Position numbers and translations under genes: made by a program. From Candidatus Symbiothrix sp. (GTDB lineage Bacteria; Bacteroidota; Bacteroidia; Bacteroidales; Azobacteroidaceae), in the NCBI GenBank assembly GCA_031270525.1, contig JAISXN010000165.1:1-5909 (forward strand): DNA of 5,909 bases. Direction: 5' to 3'. Within the stretch, counting starts at the first letter, position 1, and each line of letters begins with the position of its first letter. The notes beneath the pieces are model-generated. The model was not told where the DNA came from and made no database searches. It saw only the letters and a program-made list of their open reading frames with translations. Shown here one piece after another: positions 1-3,737 of this stretch.

Positions 1-1
1 A

Positions 2-232
2 TCAAAAGAAACAGGGTTAAGACAGGAACTATCGGATATAATTCTGGATATATCGTGGGCAAAAATCGCCAAACGATATTTTGACAAATCGCCTTCCTGG
101 ATATATCATAAAATAGACGGTATTGATGGAAACGGAAAACCAACCGTCTTCCTCATAGAAGAAAGGGTTGAATTTAAAAATGCACTTTACGATTTGTCGG
201 AACGAATCCGTAATACTGCCAATAAAATCTAA
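2..232 (+). CDS. DUF5053-like small protein, 5' end missing
   Basis: This is the C-terminal 76 residues of a small protein whose start lies before the window; the frame is open from base 2 to a TAA at 230-232. The run SWAKIAKRYFDKSPSWIYHK, followed by an IDG...GNGKP segment and then ALYDLSERIRNTANKI, resembles from memory the conserved core of DUF5053 proteins, uncharacterised proteins of roughly 100-130 residues known mainly from Bacteroides and relatives. The IAKRYF-DKSPSWIYHKI stretch reads like a helix-turn-helix, so nucleic-acid binding is conceivable, but that is inference. The gene is closed by its own terminator and so is separate from the genes downstream. The family assignment is fairly good; the function is unknown. 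Confidence 0.72.
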   Translation, partial: SKETGLRQELSDIILDISWAKIAKRYFDKSPSWIYHKIDGIDGNGKPTVFLIEERVEFKNALYDLSERIRNTANKI

Positions 233-263
233 AGGCTCCATTTTATATTTTTTTAATTACATC

Positions 264-296
264 ATCCCCGTAACAGAGCCTTGCGGGGATTTTTTT
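264..296 (+). terminator. Rho-independent terminator of the DUF5053-like gene
   Basis: ATCCCCGTAA (264-273) pairs with TTGCGGGGAT (281-290) over 10 bp with a single T-G wobble, around a 7-base loop (274-280). It is followed directly by six T (291-296). The position 32 bases after the stop codon and the + strand T-tract make it a convincing intrinsic terminator that separates the first gene from the glycosyltransferase. Confidence 0.85.
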
Positions 297-342
297 AAGT
301 CGGAAATTTTTGTTCGTCTGTATGTAATTGAAAAAATTCATG

Positions 343-350
343 TACTTTTG
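343..350 (+). promoter_or_regulatory. Putative -7 box of the CAP59-like glycosyltransferase gene
   Basis: TACTTTTG fits the Bacteroidetes primary-sigma -7 consensus TAnnTTTG exactly and lies 20 bases before the ATG at 370, giving a very short leader. No good TTTG -33 box is seen 19-21 bases upstream, so the promoter is probably weak or depends on other features. It sits just after the upstream terminator, where a new transcript would be expected. Confidence 0.55.
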
Positions 351-369
351 CAAAGTAAATTGAATCGAA

Positions 370-1314
370 ATGAGGTTGGAAGCACTAAAAAATTTCATAC
401 GCAAACATACTGTTTTGTTTTGGTATTCACCCAAGGACAAAGCGGAAACCGTCAGCAAAGAAAATTCAAATAAATCTATTTCCGAATCAACAATAATTAT
501 CTGCGGAATTGTCCGCAATTGCGGAGAAAATCTGAAAAGAAACATACGGACAATAGATAAAATTTGCAATCTCGCCCAAGATTATCACGTTGTGATGTTT
601 GAAAACGACAGCACGGATAATACGAAACAGATCCTGACCGATTGGGCTAACAACAGAAAAAATATTCATATTTCATTGAATGATTTTAATACAATTACTA
701 TTCCCGAAAAACGAGATACGGTCATCAATCCTATTTTTTCAGTGCACCGGATTGAAAAAATGGCTTCTTACCGGAATTTTTATTTAGACTATATTGAAAA
801 AGAAAAACTGCCGGGAGATTATGTAATAATAGTAGATATGGATGTTCGCAAAATTCATCTTGAAGGGATTATTGCTTCTTTTTCACTGAATTATGAATGG
901 GATGCATTGACTTCGAATGGAATTTCCCGCGCTCCATCTTCTTTTTTCAGGAAAAGATATTATGACTCTTATGCATTGATTGAGTGCGGACAGGAAAATA
1001 TTCCGCAAACGGAATCAACAATCAGAGCAACACAATACAGATGGGCGTTTTTAAGACCGGATATGCCGCTCATCCGGGTAGCCTCGGCTTTCGGCGGTCT
1101 GGCAATTTACAAGCGGAAAGCCATTGACGGTTGTCGTTACGGCGTTTTGATGAACGGCGATGAAAAGGTAGAAAGTCGCACCGAGCATTTATTTTTGCAT
1201 CAGCAAATGAAAGAACGCGGATATGATAAGATTTTCATTAATCCTGCGATGCGTATCACCTACCAAACGCAAGTCATGAATACAATTCGAAGATTTTTGA
1301 AAAGACATTCGTGA
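370..1314 (+). CDS. GT-A glycosyltransferase-like protein, CAP59/GT69-like
   Basis: A 314-aa soluble protein with no signal peptide or obvious membrane segment. The recognisable domain begins near residue 41: TIIICGIVRNCGENL (41-55), then VVMFENDSTDNT (74-85, a GT-A nucleotide-binding style END/STDNT), and DYVIIVDMDV (150-159), whose DMD at 156-158 is the likely metal-binding DxD. DALTSNGIS (178-186), a late FGGLAIYKR (241-249) and EHLFLHQQM (272-280) complete a pattern I associate with the CAP59/CMT1 mannosyltransferase group (GT69) and the related Anp1/Mnn9-type enzymes, best known from fungi but with scattered bacterial members. It probably adds a sugar to an envelope or extracellular glycan; donor and acceptor cannot be read from the sequence. 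The ATG at 370 is the only start before the domain. It has no Shine-Dalgarno sequence, as is usual in this phylum. No terminator follows; the next genes begin beyond an operator region. The glycosyltransferase call is fairly sure, the family less so. Confidence 0.7.
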   Translation: MRLEALKNFIRKHTVLFWYSPKDKAETVSKENSNKSISESTIIICGIVRNCGENLKRNIRTIDKICNLAQDYHVVMFENDSTDNTKQILTDWANNRKNIHISLNDFNTITIPEKRDTVINPIFSVHRIEKMASYRNFYLDYIEKEKLPGDYVIIVDMDVRKIHLEGIIASFSLNYEWDALTSNGISRAPSSFFRKRYYDSYALIECGQENIPQTESTIRATQYRWAFLRPDMPLIRVASAFGGLAIYKRKAIDGCRYGVLMNGDEKVESRTEHLFLHQQMKERGYDKIFINPAMRITYQTQVMNTIRRFLKRHS

Positions 1315-1318
1315 CAAT

Positions 1319-1336
1319 CATACCCGTTAGGGTATA
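1319..1336 (+). promoter_or_regulatory. HipB operator candidate O1
   Basis: First of three related palindromes upstream of hipB. The core ATACCC-GTTA-GGGTAT (1320-1335) is a perfect 6-bp inverted repeat around four bases. Written as CATAC-N8-GTATA it has the same outer spacing as the E. coli HipB operator TATCC-N8-GGATA (established for hipBA). It begins five bases after the stop of the upstream glycosyltransferase gene. Binding by the HipB encoded here is inference from position, symmetry and repetition. Confidence 0.7.
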
Positions 1337-1359
1337 ATTTCTTTCTTATCCGCAAATTT

Positions 1360-1377
1360 TATACCCGAAAGGATATA
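1360..1377 (+). promoter_or_regulatory. HipB operator candidate O2
   Basis: Second copy: ATACCC-GAAA-GGATAT (1361-1376), a 6-bp inverted repeat with one mismatch; as an 18-mer it reads TATAC-N8-ATATA. It starts exactly 41 bp after O1 and would occupy the region where a -33 element of the hipB promoter is expected, so binding here could exclude RNA polymerase. Confidence 0.7.
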
Positions 1378-1394
1378 ATATTAAAAAATGTTCA

Positions 1395-1402
1395 TATATT
1401 TG
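1395..1402 (+). promoter_or_regulatory. Putative -7 box of the hipBST operon
   Basis: TATATTTG matches the Bacteroidetes -7 consensus TAnnTTTG. It touches the left end of operator O3, so the transcription start (about 7 bases on) would fall inside O3 at roughly 1408-1410. No TTTG is seen at the -33 spacing; O2 occupies that place. If correct, the box puts the ATG at 1388 upstream of the transcript and supports the hipB start at 1445. Confidence 0.5.
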
Positions 1403-1418
1403 TACCCGAAAAGGTATA
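1401..1418 (+). promoter_or_regulatory. HipB operator candidate O3
   Basis: Third copy: GTACCC-GAAA-AGGTAT (1402-1417), less symmetrical than O1 and O2 but sharing the ACCCG and GGTATAA blocks; as an 18-mer it reads TGTAC-N8-GTATA. It starts exactly 41 bp after O2 and overlaps the predicted transcription start, the classical place for autorepression of a toxin-antitoxin operon. Confidence 0.65.
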
Positions 1419-1444
1419 AAACGCACAATGTTGAGAAAGCAATT

Positions 1445-1666
1445 ATGCAAGCATCATCTATATCAGAGTACGTCAAACAAATGCGAAAACAGTATGGTTT
1501 AACTCAAGTGGATTTGTCCGAAAAATCCGGCGTAGGATTGCGTTTTGTTCGCGAAATGGAACAAGGCAAAAAGACATTGCGAATGGATAAAGTTAATCAA
1601 GTCCTTGCTCTGTTTGGAGCTGAATTAGTCGCTGTATCAATAAATACAAATAAATTTAGCGAATGA
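1445..1666 (+). CDS. hipB: HipB-like antitoxin/repressor (XRE family, y4mF type)
   Basis: A 73-aa DNA-binding protein with a single XRE/Cro helix-turn-helix at about residues 6-57. YVKQMRKQYGLTQVDLSEKS is helices 1-2, and SGVGLRFVREMEQGK holds the recognition helix. LRMDKVNQVLALFG (45-58) is the signature continuation of y4mF/HipB-type regulators that pair with HipA proteins. The ATG at 1445 is preferred over the in-frame ATG at 1388: the shorter form has the usual family length, the extra 19 residues do not look like the family, and they would be encoded by operator O3 upstream of or at the predicted transcription start. The TGA overlaps the hipS start by four bases (ATGA), implying translational coupling. 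In HipBA/HipBST systems HipB dimers bind operator palindromes and repress their own operon; the three 41-bp-spaced palindromes upstream fit this. In the E. coli tripartite system HipB is not the main neutraliser of the kinase, and the same may hold here. Confidence 0.88.
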   Translation: MQASSISEYVKQMRKQYGLTQVDLSEKSGVGLRFVREMEQGKKTLRMDKVNQVLALFGAELVAVSINTNKFSE

Positions 1667-1992
1667 AACAAGCAAAGATATTCTTCAAGAATGAATTAGC
1701 AGGTATTCTCACCGAAGACGAAAACGGATATGCTTTTATTTATGATAATCAATATCTGAAATCCGAAAAAAGTGAACCGGTAAGTTTAACTTTGCCCATG
1801 CAGGAACACACATTTCATAATAATGTGTTATTCCCTTTTTTTGATGGCTTGATACCCGAAGGCTGGTTGCTTGACATCGCACAAAAAAATTGGAAGATAG
1901 ATTTGCGCAACCGTTTCTCGTTGTTGTTGGCCTGTTGTAAAGATTGTATCGGAGCTGTAAGCGTTATACCGGTAGAAAATAACAAGTTATGA
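1663..1992 (+). CDS. hipS: HipS-like antitoxin (stand-alone HipA N-terminal domain)
   Basis: A 109-aa protein equal to the HipA N-terminal subdomain (Couple_hipA type) but encoded alone. Visible family features are KIFFKNELAGILTEDENG...FIYDNQYL (5-32), the EPVSLTLPMQE segment (39-48) and FPFFDGLIPEGWLL (57-70), followed by RFSLLLACCKDCIGAVSVIP (84-103). That last segment is the usual end of the domain where HipA would continue into its kinase; here it stops at TGA 1990-1992. In E. coli O127:H6 HipBST the separate HipS protein is the true antitoxin and blocks the kinase by inserting a conserved tryptophan into its active site (established). Trp68 in the PEGW motif is the likely counterpart; Trp77 is the only other tryptophan. 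Both junctions are ATGA overlaps (with hipB and hipT), which suggests coupled translation in balanced amounts. The domain call is strong; the antitoxin role is inferred from gene order. Confidence 0.85.
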   Translation: MKQAKIFFKNELAGILTEDENGYAFIYDNQYLKSEKSEPVSLTLPMQEHTFHNNVLFPFFDGLIPEGWLLDIAQKNWKIDLRNRFSLLLACCKDCIGAVSVIPVENNKL

Positions 1993-2927
1993 GCAAATGT
2001 TTATTTTGTTACAAAGAACTTAAGCAAGAACAAATAGACTTTCACCCTGCTTGTTCACGAAAAATTTTTGGTACGGAGATTGCTCCTATACTTCCCTACA
2101 CACGCGCTCAAATTTCGGAACTGGCCGAACAAGTCATTCGTAATCAAACAACTGTCACAGGTGTGCAACCGAAATTATCTTTGGATTTGGGCGGAGAAAA
2201 AAACATAAAACACTTTACTATTGTTGGTTTGTGGGGAAAATATATTCTAAAACCCCAAACCGAATACTATTCTCAACTTCCTGAAAATGAAGATTTAACA
2301 ATGCACCTGGCTGAAATAACAGGTATAAAAACCGTTCCTCATTCTCTGATTCGTTTTGCAGACGGTGAACTTTGCTACATTACCAAACGAATTGACAGAG
2401 ACAACACAGGCAATAAAATTCCGATGGAAGATATGTGCCAACTTACGGAACGGTTGACGGAATACAAGTATAAAGGTTCGTATGAACAAATAGCAAAAAT
2501 CATTCTAAAATATTCTGTAACCCCTTTATTGGATTTAGCTAATTTTTGGGAGGAAATACTATTTTCTTGGTTAACGGGAAATGCCGACATGCACCTGAAA
2601 AACTTCTCGCTTTACAGTCCGGTAAAAGGACAAACAATACTCGCGCCGGCCTACGATTTGCTTTCAACTGCGTTGGTTATGCCCGAAGATAAAGAAGAAT
2701 CGGCGCTTGCGCTCACCGGCAAAAAAAGCAGATTGAAACGTAGCGATTTTGAAAAAGCATTTGAACAATCGGGATTAAATAAAAAAGTGATAGACAATAC
2801 ATTTGCAAAATTGAAAAAAACAGTTCCCCAATGGTTTGACTTTATTGAAAATTCATTTTTACATAAAGAAAATAAAGATAAATATCAAGATATAATACAT
2901 GAAAAATTAGAAAAAATAAAATTATGA
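1989..2927 (+). CDS. hipT: HipT-like Ser/Thr kinase toxin (HipA C-terminal domain)
   Basis: A 312-aa HipA-fold kinase lacking the HipA N-terminal subdomain, which hipS supplies. In order: a CLFC...HPAC segment (Cys4, Cys7, His19, Cys22), perhaps a small metal-binding knuckle; the Gly-rich ATP loop TTVTGVQPKLSL (54-65); KYILKP with the probable ATP-binding Lys88; ITKRIDRD (131-138); GNADMHLKNFSLY (197-209), with catalytic Asp200 and Asn205 corresponding to HipA D309/N314; and APAYDLLST (219-227), with metal-binding Asp223 corresponding to HipA D332. All core catalytic residues are present, so the enzyme should be active. E. coli HipA phosphorylates glutamyl-tRNA synthetase and E. coli HipT phosphorylates TrpS, stopping translation; the target here is unknown. 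Where E. coli HipT has the autophosphorylated Ser-Ile-Ser, this protein has Thr55-Val56-Thr57. The start overlaps the hipS stop (ATGA), and the stop overlaps the start of a glycosyltransferase gene in the same way. The 3' end is very A-rich and lysine-rich. Confidence 0.87.
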   Translation: MSKCLFCYKELKQEQIDFHPACSRKIFGTEIAPILPYTRAQISELAEQVIRNQTTVTGVQPKLSLDLGGEKNIKHFTIVGLWGKYILKPQTEYYSQLPENEDLTMHLAEITGIKTVPHSLIRFADGELCYITKRIDRDNTGNKIPMEDMCQLTERLTEYKYKGSYEQIAKIILKYSVTPLLDLANFWEEILFSWLTGNADMHLKNFSLYSPVKGQTILAPAYDLLSTALVMPEDKEESALALTGKKSRLKRSDFEKAFEQSGLNKKVIDNTFAKLKKTVPQWFDFIENSFLHKENKDKYQDIIHEKLEKIKL

Positions 2928-3691
2928 CCTTCTCCATCATCACAGTCACCTACAACGCCGCCCAATGGATCGAACGAACCATTCAAAGCATCCTGTCGCA
3001 AACCTGCAAGGACATCGAATACATCATTGTGGACGGCAGTTCGACCGACGAAACGATTGAGATAATTACGAATTACGAATTACAAATTACGAATAAGTAC
3101 CGGTTTCATTGGATCAGTGAACCTGACAAAGGGCTTTACGACGCAATGAACAAAGGCTTGAAAATCGCCACCGGCGATTACGTCTGGTTCATTAATGCCG
3201 GCGACCAAATCCACTCCCCAAATACCATCCAGAAAATCAATTCCCAACTCTCAATTCTCAATTCTCAATTCTCAATTCTCTACGGTGAGGCAGAAATTTC
3301 CGACGCCCAAGGAAACAGCTTAGGTATGCGCCGCCTGAAAGCGCCCGAAAAACTGACTTGGAAAAGCTTCAGAATGGGAATGCTCGTCAGCCATCAATCT
3401 TTTATAGTCAAACGGGAGATAGCCGAACCCTATGATTTGCAGTATCACTACACTGCTGATTTCGATTGGTGCATCCGTTGTCTGAAAAAGGCGGACCTTA
3501 TTTTGAATACGCATCTGACATTGTCTTATTTTCTTGAAGCCGGTTACAGCGCTACGAATCGAAAAGCTTCTTTGAAGGAACGTTACGCTATTATGTGCAA
3601 ATATTACGGAAAAATTCCGACTCAAATCAGGCATTTATGGTTTGCCGTCCGATTTTATACTGCAAAATTGTTGAAGAAAAACATTTATTGA
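2924..3691 (+). CDS. GT2 family glycosyltransferase with internal heptanucleotide repeats
   Basis: A 255-aa cytoplasmic GT-A enzyme. MTFSIITVTYNAAQWIERTI is the classical GT2 N-terminus and fixes the start. It is followed by EYIIVDGSSTDET (32-44), SEPDKGLYDAMNKG (65-78), GDYVWFINAGD (84-94; NAGD takes the place of the metal-binding DxD), SHQS (156-159) and TADFDWCIR (177-185). The pattern is that of small envelope-polysaccharide glycosyltransferases such as the WcaE-like group; the sugar and acceptor are not readable. Its ATG overlaps the hipT stop (ATGA), so it should be translated with the toxin-antitoxin operon unless an internal promoter exists; none is obvious. Two 7-bp tandem repeats lie in the reading frame (residues about 47-56 and 105-119) and appear as low-complexity additions in loops between conserved motifs. 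Gain or loss of one unit in either would cause early termination. As given, the frame is intact and all core motifs are present. Confidence 0.88.
   Translation: MTFSIITVTYNAAQWIERTIQSILSQTCKDIEYIIVDGSSTDETIEIITNYELQITNKYRFHWISEPDKGLYDAMNKGLKIATGDYVWFINAGDQIHSPNTIQKINSQLSILNSQFSILYGEAEISDAQGNSLGMRRLKAPEKLTWKSFRMGMLVSHQSFIVKREIAEPYDLQYHYTADFDWCIRCLKKADLILNTHLTLSYFLEAGYSATNRKASLKERYAIMCKYYGKIPTQIRHLWFAVRFYTAKLLKKNIY
3064..3091 (+). repeat. Heptanucleotide tandem repeat 1, (AATTACG)4 with one variant unit
   Basis: Four units: AATTACG, AATTACG, AATTACA, AATTACG, then a partial AAT. They encode the IITNYELQIT stretch of the GT2 enzyme between DGSSTDET and SEPDKG. Seven bases is not a multiple of three, so any change of one unit shifts the frame. 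Short tandem tracts of this type recur as intergenic and in-gene elements in some Bacteroidetes genomes (recollection, not checked here). Confidence 0.9.
3237..3278 (+). repeat. Heptanucleotide tandem repeat 2, (TCAATTC)4 plus two upstream units
   Basis: Four perfect TCAATTC units run from 3251 to 3278. One further perfect unit (3237-3243) and one degenerate unit, CCAACTC (3244-3250), precede them, making 42 bp in register. In the GT2 frame three units equal seven residues, which gives the repeated peptide NSQLSIL-NSQFSIL (106-119). The tract lies after the NAGD motif, where related enzymes have a variable loop. Confidence 0.92.
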
Positions 3692-3701
3692 TGTATCTTT
3701 G
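3671..3701 (+). promoter_or_regulatory. Bacteroidetes-type promoter of the YfhO-family gene
   Basis: TTG at 3671-3673 and TATCTTTG at 3694-3701 are separated by 20 bases, a very good match to the phylum's TTTG-N19-21-TAnnTTTG promoter. The -33 element lies inside the last codons of the GT2 gene and the -7 box just after its stop. Initiation about 7 bases downstream would give a leader of roughly 30 bases before the ATG at 3738. The YfhO gene can therefore be expressed independently of the hipBST-GT2 operon. Confidence 0.72.
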
Positions 3702-3737
3702 CGGGAAAATAATAATTCATAACTCATAAATTTATAT

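Noticed and set aside
168..569. Overlapping open frames on both strands around the first intergenic region
   Set aside because: They run across the terminator and into the glycosyltransferase gene in other frames, have no family resemblance, and are low-complexity translations.
1320..1346. O1 palindrome plus following T-rich stretch as a terminator for the upstream glycosyltransferase
   Set aside because: The stem is only 6 bp, no clean T-run follows directly, and two further copies at a 41-bp period are better explained as operators.
1333..1379. TATAAT sequences at 1333-1338 and 1374-1379 as E. coli-type -10 boxes
   Set aside because: They are part of the repeated operator unit, and Bacteroidetes promoters use TAnnTTTG rather than TATAAT; no -35 partner is seen.
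1388..1444. Longer hipB reading frame beginning at the ATG at 1388
   Set aside because: The extra 19 residues do not resemble HipB proteins and are encoded over operator O3; the putative -7 box at 1395-1402 would put this ATG upstream of the transcript.
1663..2927. hipS and hipT as one hipA gene broken by a frameshift or nonsense mutation
   Set aside because: The split lies exactly at the domain boundary with an ATGA overlap, the kinase begins with its own CxxC...HxxC segment, the kinase has a T-x-T loop matching HipT's SxS position, and the gene order matches known HipBST loci.
3064..3278. The two 7-bp repeat tracts as CRISPR or iteron arrays
   Set aside because: The units are directly tandem without spacers and lie within a coding frame, so neither a CRISPR array nor a replication origin fits.
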